A stretch of 64,000 nt of DNA from Emticicia sp037153985 (GCF_037153985.1 NZ_JBBAYI010000002.1:62001-126000), one strand, 5' to 3'. Shown: positions 35,279 through 44,798, numbered from the stretch's first letter. Translations and numbers: made by a program. Notes: generated by a model not told the origin, from the letters alone.

Positions 35279-36529
35279 ATGAGCGTTATTCTTCCTCTTC
35301 TTCAAGCCACGCAACAGGCATCGGCAGGTATCAGAAATTTATCAAGCGAGCAAAAAAGTGCATTACTTAATCATCTGGCAGGTATTATTGAACAGTCTGT
35401 GGCTTTAATCATGACTGAAAATAAAAAAGACCTCGACCTGATGGATAAAACTGACCCCAAATATGACCGCCTGTTACTGAATGAAAGCCGTATTCAGGCA
35501 TTGGCCGATTCGCTGAGAGAGGTGGCACTTCTGCCTGACCCAACAGGAAACGTATTGCTTGAAAACAGCCTGACTAATGGCCTCACTATCAAGAAAATAG
35601 CAGTACCTATGGGCGTAGTGGGTGTTATTTATGAATCTCGACCAAATGTAACCGTCGATGTTGCCTCTTTATGCCTGCGTTCGGGCAATGCTTGTGTATT
35701 AAAAGGCGGAAAAGAAGCCAATTTCTCGAATCAGTGTCTGGTAGGGCTTATTCATGAGGCACTAGCGGCATTCGGTCTTGCCAAAGAAATAGTATTATTA
35801 TTACCTACCGACCGGAAGTTTACCGAAGAGTTACTAAAAGCTACGCGTTTCGTTGATATTATTATTCCGAGGGGGTCAGATTCCCTCATTCAGTTTGTTC
35901 GCCAGAACTCACTCATTCCTACCATCGAAACAGGTGCGGGTGTAGTACATACCTATATCGAAAAAACCGCTGATTTAGCTCAGGCAAAGAACATTGTTGT
36001 GAATGCAAGGGTATCACGGCCATCGGTCTGTAATTCGCTCGACTGTGCCATTGTCGATGAAGCCATCATTGATGATTTTCTTCCGATGCTCATTGATGAT
36101 TTCAGAAAATGGAATGTTGAAATATATGCCGATGCCCCCGCCTATGCTGTACTTCAAAAAGCAGGTTATGAGAAACTGCATCCGGCACAAACAGCCGATT
36201 TTGGCAAAGAGTGGCTCGATTATAAGATTTCTATCAAGACAGTCAAACACATAGACGAAGCACTGGCCCATATTCAGGCGTATTCATCCAGACATTCAGA
36301 AGCCATTCTTACCCAGACTCAGGCTTTGGCTGATTTGTTTCTATCGGAGGTCGATGCAGCTGCGGTCTATCATAATGCTTCTACGCGCTTTACCGATGGC
36401 GGCCAGTTTGGCTTAGGTGCCGAAATTGGTATTTCTACCCAAAAACTTCATGCGAGAGGCCCATTTGCGCTAGAAAAACTTGTTACAGAAAAATGGGTTA
36501 TTACCGGAAACGGGCAGGTAAGATGGTAG
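35279..36529 (+). CDS. proA: Glutamate-5-semialdehyde dehydrogenase (gamma-glutamyl phosphate reductase)
   Basis: A 416-aa proline-biosynthesis enzyme that reduces gamma-glutamyl phosphate with NADPH. The catalytic cysteine is C251 in RPSVCNSLDCAIVD; MGVVGVIYESRPNVTVDVASLCLRSGN is the ProA signature region around residues 111-137, and the C-terminal DGGQFGLGAEIGISTQKLHARGP is the family end-signature. The usual partner proB (glutamate 5-kinase) is not adjacent. The start at 35279 falls 101 bp after the divergent DUF4301 gene. Confidence 0.95.
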   Translation: MSVILPLLQATQQASAGIRNLSSEQKSALLNHLAGIIEQSVALIMTENKKDLDLMDKTDPKYDRLLLNESRIQALADSLREVALLPDPTGNVLLENSLTNGLTIKKIAVPMGVVGVIYESRPNVTVDVASLCLRSGNACVLKGGKEANFSNQCLVGLIHEALAAFGLAKEIVLLLPTDRKFTEELLKATRFVDIIIPRGSDSLIQFVRQNSLIPTIETGAGVVHTYIEKTADLAQAKNIVVNARVSRPSVCNSLDCAIVDEAIIDDFLPMLIDDFRKWNVEIYADAPAYAVLQKAGYEKLHPAQTADFGKEWLDYKISIKTVKHIDEALAHIQAYSSRHSEAILTQTQALADLFLSEVDAAAVYHNASTRFTDGGQFGLGAEIGISTQKLHARGPFALEKLVTEKWVITGNGQVRW

Positions 36530-36567
36530 TCTTATAAAGAAAATACCAGATTAAAAAGACAAAAAGA

Positions 36568-36590
36568 GGCTATAAATTGTTATAGCCTTA
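36568..36590 (+). terminator. Terminator after proA
   Basis: GGCTATAA (36568-36575), ATTG loop, TTATAGCC (36580-36587), then TTA. Located 38 bp past the stop; the T-tract is short. Confidence 0.6.
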
Positions 36591-36609
36591 TAAATCCGTA
36601 GATTGTTTT

Positions 36610-36617
36610 TATTTTTG
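36610..36617 (+). promoter_or_regulatory. -7 element TATTTTTG of the glucan phosphorylase-like gene
   Basis: Exact TAnnTTTG match 24 bp before the ATG at 36642, between the proA terminator and the gene; -33 unclear. Confidence 0.48.
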
Positions 36618-36641
36618 TTCCACACAAACCTATGATATCGC

Positions 36642-38288
36642 ATGAAGAACTTGCCTGAGCAGTTTGCTCATCCTTATTCTTTCAATCCCAAATTCAAGAA
36701 ATCTGTTGTTTATTTTTCGATGGAGTTTGCCATTGACCAAGCCCTGAAAACCTATTCGGGTGGGCTGGGCTTTCTGGCAGGCTCGCACATGAGAAGTGCC
36801 TTTCAGCTAAAGCAAAACCTGATTGGTATTGGTATGCTATGGAAATACGGTTATTATGACCAAGTACGCAACACCGATAACAGTATGGCTGTACAGTTTC
36901 GTGAAAAAATGTATAGCTTCGTTAAAGATACGGGCATTCGGTTTCAGATAACCATCCAGAACCGGCCGGTATGGGTAGCTGCCTATTTTTTACCGCCACA
37001 AACCTTTGGCAGCGTACCTATGTTTTTTCTGACGACCGACACCGACGGTAACGATAGCTGGGCGCGTTCCATTTCTTATCATTTATATGATGCCGATGCC
37101 TCAACCAAAGTAGCGCAGTGCATGGTTCTGGGGCTAGGCGGTATGAAACTACTCGACGAGCTAAACTACCAGCCGGATATTTATCATTTCAATGAGGCTC
37201 ATGCCGTGTCGGGTGTTTTTCATCTGTACAAAAAACTAGGAAACGTAGAGGAAATCAAAAAGCGTCTGGTGTTTACAACCCATACACCTGAAGAAGCTGG
37301 TAACGAAAAGCACGACATAAATATGCTGGCAAGCATGAGTTTCTTTTGTGATATTCCGATGCCCGAAGTACGCAAAATTACAGGTATTAAAGACAATATC
37401 TTTAATCATTCGCTGGTAGCCCTCCGATTCAGCAAAAAAGCCAATGCAGTGTCGAAACTTCATGGCGAGGTATCACGCACGATGTGGAGTAGCTACAATG
37501 ATATTTGTCAGATTACCCACGTAACCAATGCACAAAACCGCCTTTACTGGGCAGATGAAGAACTCGAAAAAGCCCGTAACAAGGCCGATATAAAAAAAAT
37601 AACGGGCCGAAAAAAGGCATTGAAAGAAGTTTTATTCAAAGAAGTGGCTAATCAGGCCGGAAAACTATTTGACCCCAACGTACTAACCATTGTTTGGGCC
37701 AGAAGATTTGCCGCCTATAAACGCCCCGACTTACTTACACGCGACCGCGAACGTTTTGAAAGAATCATGAAAAATACCCGATATCCTATTCAGTTTATCT
37801 GGGCAGGTAAACCTTATCCTTTCGATGGCGGGGCTATTAATACGTTTAACCAATTATATTTCCTGAGCCATTTGTATCCGAACATGGCGGTGCTGACAGG
37901 CTATGAACTGGCTTTATCGAAAACCCTGAAAGATGGTGCAGATGTGTGGCTCAACACCCCCATTGTTACCCGCGAAGCCTCAGGCACCAGCGGGATGACG
38001 GCCGCAATGAATGCCGCACTTAATTTTTCGACTTATGATGGCTGGATTTGTGAATTTGCTAATGAGCAAAATTCTTTTATTGTGCCAGTAGCACAGGCTT
38101 TTCCTGAATGGGATAGAGATAACACTGATGTAAACAATTTTCTGGACACACTCGAACACCACATTTTACCTATGTATTATGACCGCCCAGCCGATTGGCA
38201 AAAGATGGTACTTCAAAGCATGAACGATGTAAATGCTTATTTTGATTCGGACCGTATGGCAACAGAATACTACGAAAAAGTATATTAA
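36642..38288 (+). CDS. Short alpha-glucan phosphorylase homologue (GT35-like) lacking the PLP lysine
   Basis: A 548-aa protein of the short bacterial alpha-glucan phosphorylase type. Family segments include VVYFSMEFAIDQALKTYSGGLGFLAG at the N-terminus, FNEAHAVSG around 184-191, FARRFA-like WARRFAAYKRPDL near 352-364, and EASGTSGMTAAMN at 445-457. In PLP-dependent phosphorylases the residue after the GTSGM methionine is the Schiff-base lysine; here it is T453. The gene therefore may encode a PLP-free relative, perhaps a glycosyltransferase or a regulatory paralogue, and the phosphorylase label should be treated with caution. It is monocistronic with a strong terminator. Confidence 0.8.
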   Translation: MKNLPEQFAHPYSFNPKFKKSVVYFSMEFAIDQALKTYSGGLGFLAGSHMRSAFQLKQNLIGIGMLWKYGYYDQVRNTDNSMAVQFREKMYSFVKDTGIRFQITIQNRPVWVAAYFLPPQTFGSVPMFFLTTDTDGNDSWARSISYHLYDADASTKVAQCMVLGLGGMKLLDELNYQPDIYHFNEAHAVSGVFHLYKKLGNVEEIKKRLVFTTHTPEEAGNEKHDINMLASMSFFCDIPMPEVRKITGIKDNIFNHSLVALRFSKKANAVSKLHGEVSRTMWSSYNDICQITHVTNAQNRLYWADEELEKARNKADIKKITGRKKALKEVLFKEVANQAGKLFDPNVLTIVWARRFAAYKRPDLLTRDRERFERIMKNTRYPIQFIWAGKPYPFDGGAINTFNQLYFLSHLYPNMAVLTGYELALSKTLKDGADVWLNTPIVTREASGTSGMTAAMNAALNFSTYDGWICEFANEQNSFIVPVAQAFPEWDRDNTDVNNFLDTLEHHILPMYYDRPADWQKMVLQSMNDVNAYFDSDRMATEYYEKVY

Positions 38289-38314
38289 ATATAGGCGGAG
38301 CAGACCATAATTTT

Positions 38315-38354
38315 AAAAGGCTTTATGAATTGAATTTTCATAAAGCCTTTTTTG
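38315..38354 (+). terminator. Terminator after the glucan phosphorylase-like gene
   Basis: A 15-bp perfect stem (38315-38329 with 38337-38351), 7-nt loop, closing T-run to 38353. Confidence 0.9.
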
Positions 38355-38490
38355 TTACCCAAATACGGGCATATAACACGCAACTTATGCCTGTGTATTA
38401 TGATAAATAATTTGGTCGATTAAATGGGCTTACTGATAGAGACAAACAAGTAGTTAGTTGAATCAATAACCCAGTTTTACATATTTATGT

Positions 38491-38498
38491 TATCTTTG
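38491..38498 (+). promoter_or_regulatory. -7 element TATCTTTG upstream of the 116-aa gene
   Basis: Exact TAnnTTTG match 28 bp before the ATG at 38527. It supports expression of the small protein and possibly the efflux operon behind it. Confidence 0.5.
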
Positions 38499-38526
38499 TA
38501 ACCAATATCCTTTTTATAAACACAAC

Positions 38527-38877
38527 ATGCCATTAGCGTGGAAAAAAAACATACTCACTAAAGTACGCTTTTTGCTAATACTGGTATTCTCTTTTTTTTG
38601 TGGGCATTTCATTAATGAAAGCATCAGAGCTTATGAAGGGCTTACAAATAAAACAGAATCTCATTGGGCTGGTAATATAGAGGATACTTGTTCTTTGGAA
38701 ACCAAAATGCTTAGTCTTGATGAAGCGGAGGAATCTCTGCTTAAAAATCTTTTCAAGCCTGTCATTATTGAATTTACCATCTGTAAAGGAGCTATTTTTT
38801 CTACCACCTTTATACCTGAAGTGTATTTAGGGCTGAACACTCCCCCACCCGAACAAAGCAATTTGTTCTTTTCATAG
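38527..38877 (+). CDS. Small membrane-anchored protein ahead of the RND efflux genes
   Basis: A 116-aa protein with one hydrophobic segment near the N-terminus (RFLLILVFSFFCGHFI) and a periplasmic part containing a pair of cysteines (C56 and C86). The tail is YLGLNTPPPEQSNLFFS, a proline-rich ending. Family not recognised. Small proteins of this size are often found in front of metal or drug RND operons in Bacteroidota, but I cannot name this one. It has its own -7 element. The gap of 188 bp to the adaptor gene carries an 18-bp palindrome. Confidence 0.6.
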   Translation: MPLAWKKNILTKVRFLLILVFSFFCGHFINESIRAYEGLTNKTESHWAGNIEDTCSLETKMLSLDEAEESLLKNLFKPVIIEFTICKGAIFSTTFIPEVYLGLNTPPPEQSNLFFS

Positions 38878-39003
38878 CTTCTCCGGTAAAATGTTACTTT
38901 TTTAAGCAGCAATAACCTTGCATGGCTACTGCATTGTATTCGATTGTATGATTCTAATAAAAGAATTTGACTTTCGAAGAAATGCTTGGAGAAACTGTTG
39001 CTA

Positions 39004-39021
39004 TACAATAAATTTATTGTA
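39004..39021. promoter_or_regulatory. Perfect 18-bp palindrome upstream of the RND efflux operon
   Basis: TACAATAAATTTATTGTA is its own reverse complement over all 18 positions and ends 44 bp before the adaptor-gene ATG at 39066. The size and symmetry suit a TetR-type operator. No regulator gene is adjacent; binding is inferred. Confidence 0.5.
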
Positions 39022-39065
39022 ACACACTGATTATCTATAATTTACGAATCACCAAAGCTATTTTT

Positions 39066-40202
39066 ATGAAAAAACTTATGTTTTCACTTTCGATGCTTTT
39101 GTTAGCATCTTCCTGTACCTCCGATGGCGATGAGGCAAAGGAACAAAGCACAGAAAAATTTCCGGTAACATCTCCCATTGCTATCGACACCACCCTGCCT
39201 ATTGATTATGTGGCCGAAATTAACGCCGTTCAAAATGTTGAAATCAGGGCAAGGGTTAAGGGTTATCTGGACAACATCTATATCGATGAGGGTAAATATG
39301 TAAAACAGGGGCAACTACTGTTTACAATTAATAATCCTGAATTGAACGAAAATATAATAAAGGCTAATGCTGTATTGAAAAGTGCCACTACCGAACTGAA
39401 AGCGGCTGAGTTAGAGCTGAAAAACGTAAAACAACTGGTTGATAAAAACGTTGTTTCAAACACAGAACTGGAAATGGCAAAAAACAAAGTCGAACTTGCT
39501 AAAGCTAAAGTTGAAGAAGCACAAGCTAACGAAACCTTTGCTAAAATACAGCTTACTTACACTCAGATTAAAGCTCCTTTCAGCGGTATTGTCAACCGGA
39601 TTCCGAACAAAACCGGAAGTTTGATAGAAGACGGTACTCTACTGACCAGCATCTCAAAGAACGACGAGGTGTTTGCCTATTTTGATGTTTCAGAAAAAGA
39701 ATATCTTAACTACGCTAATAACCTGAAGGCTGATGCCGAACAGTCGAAAAATGTTACGCTGATTTTAGCCAATGGCGAAGAACATCCTTTTAAGGGGCGT
39801 ATCGAAACCACCGAAGGCGAAATTGAACAAAGTACCGGAAATATCGCTTTCAGAGCCAGATTCAATAATCCTGAAAAGATACTCAAACACGGCGCAAGTG
39901 GCAAGGTTCGCCTGCAACGTAAATACAAAAATGCCCTGATTATTCCGCAAAAAGCCACTTTCGAGATTCAGGATAAAATGTATGTCTATGTCATCGACAA
40001 AAGCAATAAGGTTAAACTGAAACCTATTACGACCAATAGCCGTATGCCTCATTTCTACATTGTTGACTCAGGACTAACCCCTAACGACAAAATCATTTAT
40101 GAGGGTATTCAGAACATCAAAGACGGCATGACAGTTGACCCACAATTTATTGAAATGAACGAAATATCTAAAGAATTTGCGGCTAATAGCACTCCACAAT
40201 AA
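39066..40202 (+). CDS. RND efflux periplasmic adaptor (membrane fusion protein)
   Basis: A 378-aa AcrA/MexA-type adaptor. The lipobox LASSC puts the acylated cysteine at C17. VEIRARVKGYLDNIYIDEGKYVKQGQLLF is split over the first half of the biotinyl-lipoyl domain, a coiled-coil hairpin spans about 95-155 (rich in K/E/A heptads), and AKIQLTYTQIKAPFSGIVN opens the second lipoyl half. It links the inner-membrane RND pump to the outer-membrane channel. The RND gene begins 11 bp downstream. Confidence 0.93.
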   Translation: MKKLMFSLSMLLLASSCTSDGDEAKEQSTEKFPVTSPIAIDTTLPIDYVAEINAVQNVEIRARVKGYLDNIYIDEGKYVKQGQLLFTINNPELNENIIKANAVLKSATTELKAAELELKNVKQLVDKNVVSNTELEMAKNKVELAKAKVEEAQANETFAKIQLTYTQIKAPFSGIVNRIPNKTGSLIEDGTLLTSISKNDEVFAYFDVSEKEYLNYANNLKADAEQSKNVTLILANGEEHPFKGRIETTEGEIEQSTGNIAFRARFNNPEKILKHGASGKVRLQRKYKNALIIPQKATFEIQDKMYVYVIDKSNKVKLKPITTNSRMPHFYIVDSGLTPNDKIIYEGIQNIKDGMTVDPQFIEMNEISKEFAANSTPQ

Positions 40203-40213
40203 ACCAGAATAGC

Positions 40214-43200
40214 ATGTTTACCAATTTTATCAACCGACCGGTACTATCGTTGGTTATATCCATCTTTATAGTACTATTAGGGGTATTGGCTATGATTGGT
40301 TTGCCTATTACCCAATATCCAGACATTGCCCCTCCGGCCGTTTCAGTAACTACAAAATATACAGGTGCCAATGCCGAAGTTTGTGCCAAAGCCGTTGTAA
40401 CGCCACTAGAAAGAGCTATTAACGGCGTGCCCGGCATGACCTACATGACCTCGGTTTCGGGTAACGACGGAACCAGTATTATACAGGTATACTTTGAAGT
40501 AGGAACCGACCCCGACGTGGCCGCTGTAAACGTTCAGAACAGGGTTACTACCGTGCTCGATGAACTACCCGAAGAAGTAATTAAAGCGGGGGTTTCGACC
40601 GAAAAGGAAGTAAATAGTATGTTGATGTACATCAACCTTATTAGCGATGATACTTCTCTTGACGAAAAATTCATCTACAATTTTGCAGATATTAACGTAC
40701 TGGCCGAACTTAAAAGAATTGATGGCGTAGGTTTTGTTGATATTATGGGCTCACGCGAGTACGCCATGCGCGTATGGCTAAAACCTACTCGCCTTGATGC
40801 CTATGAAATATCAGCCGATGACATTGTTCAGGCATTACGCGCACAAAATGTAGAAGCTGCACCCGGTAAAATAGGCGAAAGTTCGGGTCGTCAGTCTCAA
40901 TCGCTTCAATACGTATTGCGCTACACTGGTAAAATGACTACCAAAGAGCAGTACGAGAACATTGTAATTAAGGTGTCCGACAACGGAGAGATGCTGCGGC
41001 TGAAAGACGTAGCCGACCTTGAGTTTGGCTCTCTTGATTACGACGTACTTTCAAAAGAGAATGGTAAGCCTTCGGCTGCCATCGTATTAAAACAAAGACC
41101 CGGCTCTAACGCCAGCGAAGTAATCGAGAACATTAAATCACGCCTAGAGTTTCTTAAATCGACTACTTTTCCGCCCGGCATGACTTACACCATCAGTTAT
41201 GACGTTTCCCGTTTCCTCGATGCCTCCATTCATGAGGTTATTAAAACACTTATCGAAGCCTTCATACTGGTTGCCATAGTGGTTTTCCTATTCTTGCAAG
41301 ATTTCCGCTCAACGCTTATTCCCGTGCTGGCAGTTCCGGTTTCGTTGGTGGGTACTTTTGCATTCATGCAATTGTTTGGCTTCTCGATTAACCTCCTGAC
41401 CCTTTTTGCACTTGTACTAGCCATAGGTATTGTGGTCGATAACGCCATTGTTGTAGTAGAAGGTGTCCATGCCAAAATGGAAGAAAAACACCTCGGCCCT
41501 AAAGAGGCCACCATCGAGTCAATAGGCGAAATAAGTAGTGCTATTATTGCCATTACGTCGGTAATGTCGGCCGTGTTTGTTCCGGTAGCGTTCTTATCGG
41601 GCCCTGTGGGTGTATTTTACAGGCAGTTCTCTGTAACAATGGCTATTTCCATTGTTATTTCTGGTATAAATGCCCTTACACTTACCCCTGCCCTTTGCGC
41701 CCTTATGCTAAAGAATCCGCATCTGGAGCCAAAGAAAACTAACCTGCTCACACGCTTCTTCGATAAATTCAATAATGCTTATGACAGGTTATCAGACCGC
41801 TATAAAAAGCTTTTAGGGCTAATTGCCAATCGTCGTTTGGTTACAATAGTAGTGCTGATTGCTTTTTGTGTGGCTACATGGGGCGTAGGAAGTGTGCTTC
41901 CTACTAGTTTCATCCCGACCGAAGATCAGGGTACTGTTTATGTAAACGTAACTACCCCTGCTGGTGCTACGCTTGAACGAACAGAAGAGGTAATGAACGA
42001 AATTGATAAAATTGCACAGAAATTACCTGAAGTAGAATCAATTTCCAGCCTTTCGGGCTTTAGTATGATGACCGACGGCGTAGGTGCGTCTTTCGGAATG
42101 AGTACTATTAACCTGAAAGCATGGAAAGACCGTAAAGCTACGGCTAACGATATTATTGAGCAGCTAATAGCTAAAACCAAGCATATCAAAGATGCCGAAA
42201 TTCAGTTCTTCCCTCCGCCTGCCGTACCAGGTTTCGGAAATGCCAGCGGTTTCGAGGTTCGTCTGCTCGACAAAACAGGTTCGGGCAACTTGCAAAGAAC
42301 AGCCAACGTTGCACAGGAATTTATTGATGAACTAAAAAAACGTCCTGAAATAAAAGATGCGTTTTCGAGCTTTAACCCGAATTTCCCGCAGTATCTGATT
42401 CATGTTGACCAAGATATGGCCGCTAAAAAAGGCATTTCGGTCGATAACGCCATGAGTAACCTGCAATCGTTGATTGGTAGTTATTACGCAACCAATTTTA
42501 TTTTATTCGGGCAAATGTATAAGGTTATGGTACAAGCCGACCCTAAATATAGAGCGCAGCCAGAAGACATCATGAAGCTACGTATCAAGAATAAGCACGG
42601 TGAAATGGTTCCTTATGCTATTTTCAGCCGTATAGAGAGGGTATATGGCCCCGAGCAGCTAACGCGTTATAATATGTATGTATCGGCCATGCTGAACGGA
42701 GAAGCCGCCGAAGGTTATAGTAGCGGCGATGCCATCAAAGCTATTGAAGAAGTAGCCAAAGCAAAACTCCCTCGCGGATACACCTATGAGTGGTCGGGTA
42801 TGACCCGTGAAGAAGTACTTTCAGGAAATCAGGTAGTATACATTTTTATCATCTGTTTACTATTTGTTTATCTGTTACTGGCTGCCCAGTACGAAAGTTT
42901 CCTTTTACCATTGCCTGTTATTTTGTCGTTGCCTGTGGGCATCTTTGGCTCGTTATTCTTTTTGTATCTTTTTGGGCTCGAAAACAACATTTACGCTCAG
43001 GTAGCCATGGTTATGCTCATTGGTTTGTTAGGCAAGAATGCTATCCTGATTGTTGAGTTTGCCGTACTTCAACAGAAAGAGGGTAAAACTTTACTAAAAG
43101 CCGCCGTAGGCGGAGCCGTAGCGCGTTTCAGACCAATTTTAATGACATCCTTCGCGTTTGTTGCCGGCTTAATTCCATTAATGTTTGCCTCAGGTGCCGG

Positions 43201-43366
43201 AGCCATCGGTAACAGAACCATCGGAACCGCCGCGGCCGGAGGTATGCTCTTCGGAACCATATTCGGAGTTATTATTATTCCGGGCCTGTACATCATTTTT
43301 GCAGGACTTACAAAGCGAAAGAAAAAAACCAAAAAAATTACTCAAGAATCGTATGTTGAAGCCTAA
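40214..43366 (+). CDS. RND multidrug efflux pump (HAE1 family)
   Basis: A 1050-aa inner-membrane proton-driven pump with twelve transmembrane helices and two large periplasmic loops, typical of HAE1/AcrB. The start MFTNFINRPVLSLVISIF is the usual TM1 opening. The TM4 proton-relay region reads GIVVDNAIVVVEG: the first aspartate (AcrB D407 equivalent, D409) is present, but the second (AcrB D408) is N410. The TM10 lysine is kept in LLGKNAILIVEFA. Export of drugs, bile-like compounds or dyes is expected; the substrate is unknown. The outer-membrane gene overlaps its end by 14 bp, indicating translational coupling. Confidence 0.95.
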   Translation: MFTNFINRPVLSLVISIFIVLLGVLAMIGLPITQYPDIAPPAVSVTTKYTGANAEVCAKAVVTPLERAINGVPGMTYMTSVSGNDGTSIIQVYFEVGTDPDVAAVNVQNRVTTVLDELPEEVIKAGVSTEKEVNSMLMYINLISDDTSLDEKFIYNFADINVLAELKRIDGVGFVDIMGSREYAMRVWLKPTRLDAYEISADDIVQALRAQNVEAAPGKIGESSGRQSQSLQYVLRYTGKMTTKEQYENIVIKVSDNGEMLRLKDVADLEFGSLDYDVLSKENGKPSAAIVLKQRPGSNASEVIENIKSRLEFLKSTTFPPGMTYTISYDVSRFLDASIHEVIKTLIEAFILVAIVVFLFLQDFRSTLIPVLAVPVSLVGTFAFMQLFGFSINLLTLFALVLAIGIVVDNAIVVVEGVHAKMEEKHLGPKEATIESIGEISSAIIAITSVMSAVFVPVAFLSGPVGVFYRQFSVTMAISIVISGINALTLTPALCALMLKNPHLEPKKTNLLTRFFDKFNNAYDRLSDRYKKLLGLIANRRLVTIVVLIAFCVATWGVGSVLPTSFIPTEDQGTVYVNVTTPAGATLERTEEVMNEIDKIAQKLPEVESISSLSGFSMMTDGVGASFGMSTINLKAWKDRKATANDIIEQLIAKTKHIKDAEIQFFPPPAVPGFGNASGFEVRLLDKTGSGNLQRTANVAQEFIDELKKRPEIKDAFSSFNPNFPQYLIHVDQDMAAKKGISVDNAMSNLQSLIGSYYATNFILFGQMYKVMVQADPKYRAQPEDIMKLRIKNKHGEMVPYAIFSRIERVYGPEQLTRYNMYVSAMLNGEAAEGYSSGDAIKAIEEVAKAKLPRGYTYEWSGMTREEVLSGNQVVYIFIICLLFVYLLLAAQYESFLLPLPVILSLPVGIFGSLFFLYLFGLENNIYAQVAMVMLIGLLGKNAILIVEFAVLQQKEGKTLLKAAVGGAVARFRPILMTSFAFVAGLIPLMFASGAGAIGNRTIGTAAAGGMLFGTIFGVIIIPGLYIIFAGLTKRKKKTKKITQESYVEA

Positions 43367-44798
43367 ATATATTTATATAGTTGTCTTCTGCCTTTTTTTA
43401 GGTGGCTGTAAGATTAAACAAAACTTGCCTCAGAATAAGCCTGTTGTTACACCACAAAAATTTAGTGCTAAAACCGACACCACCGCTAACAAACTGGCTA
43501 CGCTGCAGGAGTTTTTCTCAGACCCTACTTTAATAGCCTTAATAGATACTGCGCTGAAAAACAATTTTGATTTGCAGCTAGCCATGCAAAATATTGAGTT
43601 GGCACGCGCTGGTATGCGTTTTACACAAGGAATTGATATGCCCGACTTATCGGCCAGTGTAACTGCCGGACAACGAAAGTTCGGGAATTATACCATTGAT
43701 GGCGTTGGGAACTACGACACGCAGTTTTCGACTAACCTAGACAATAAACAAAAACTACCTGCGCCCAATGTACCCGATTATTTCATTGGCTTGCAATCAT
43801 CGTGGGAAATTGATTTGTGGGGAAAACTAAAAAGCAAGAAAAAAGCCGCTGCCGCCCGATTCATTGCCAGCGAACATGGCCGGAATCTGATTGTAACTTC
43901 ATTGGTAGCCGAAATTGCCGATGCTTACTTTGCGCTTTTAATTCTGGACAACGAACAGAAAATTCTGGAAGATAACATTCGCCTGCAAAAAGAAGCTCTT
44001 GAAATTGTAACGGTATTGAAACAAGCCGGACAAGCCAATCAGCTTGGAGTTGAGCTGATGAGTGCCCAATTGCTTAGCTCTCAATCGTTGAAGGTAGAAG
44101 TAAAACAGAAAATTATTGAGAACGAAAACAGAATTAACTTTTTACTGGGCAGATACCCGCAGGCTGTCGAACGGAAATCGGTCGCTTGGGAGCAAATTAT
44201 TCCACCCAGATTATCGGTTGGCGTGCCTTCTCAATTACTAGAAAACAGGCCAGACATTAAACAGGCCGAGTTTGATTTAATTGCAGCCGATGCCGACATC
44301 TACTCGGCCAAAGCGGCTTTTTATCCATCGTTTACCATCAATGGCAGTATGGGTTTACAGGCATTCAGGGCTGCCTTACTTTTTAACCCTGGCTCGTTTG
44401 CGTATAATCTTGCAGGAGGGCTATTTGCACCTTTACTAAACCGTCGCCAGCTTATTGCCGACCTGATGGCTACCGAAGCTCAACAAAAAATGGCTTATAC
44501 CAATTATAAGAAAGCCATTGTAAATAGTTTTACAGAGGTATATAACTATATGAATCTGATTGAAAACACCAACGAAATGCACGAACTTAAATCGAAAGAG
44601 GTAGATGTGCTGAAAGTTTCCATAAGCACTTCGGTAGACTTATTCAAGTTTGGCAGAGCTACGTATCTGGAAGTGGTAACAGCCCAGAAGAATGCCTTGC
44701 AGGCCCAAATAGAGTTAATCAATTTAAGAAAAAGCCAGTACAATGCCGTTATCGGGCTTTACAGGGCCTTAGGTGGTGGCTGGCGTTCTATCATTTAA
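43353..44798 (+). CDS. Outer-membrane efflux lipoprotein (TolC/OprM family)
   Basis: A 481-aa NodT/OprM-type outer-membrane channel, third gene of the efflux operon. The ATG at 43353 lies inside the last codons of the pump gene (14-bp overlap). The lipobox FLGGC places acylation at C19. Two repeats of the OEP fold are visible, the first around residues 60-260 (LIDTALKNNFDLQLAMQNIELARA) and the second from about 285 (VPSQLLENRPDIKQAEFDLIAADADIY), ending with YLEVVTAQKNALQAQIELINLRKSQYN split across helices. The longer frame from 43185 lies inside the pump gene and is not used. Confidence 0.94.
   Translation: MLKPKYIYIVVFCLFLGGCKIKQNLPQNKPVVTPQKFSAKTDTTANKLATLQEFFSDPTLIALIDTALKNNFDLQLAMQNIELARAGMRFTQGIDMPDLSASVTAGQRKFGNYTIDGVGNYDTQFSTNLDNKQKLPAPNVPDYFIGLQSSWEIDLWGKLKSKKKAAAARFIASEHGRNLIVTSLVAEIADAYFALLILDNEQKILEDNIRLQKEALEIVTVLKQAGQANQLGVELMSAQLLSSQSLKVEVKQKIIENENRINFLLGRYPQAVERKSVAWEQIIPPRLSVGVPSQLLENRPDIKQAEFDLIAADADIYSAKAAFYPSFTINGSMGLQAFRAALLFNPGSFAYNLAGGLFAPLLNRRQLIADLMATEAQQKMAYTNYKKAIVNSFTEVYNYMNLIENTNEMHELKSKEVDVLKVSISTSVDLFKFGRATYLEVVTAQKNALQAQIELINLRKSQYNAVIGLYRALGGGWRSII

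Noticed and set aside
43185..43352. N-terminal extension of the outer-membrane efflux gene
   Set aside because: It overlaps the pump coding sequence; the lipoprotein signal starts at the ATG at 43353.
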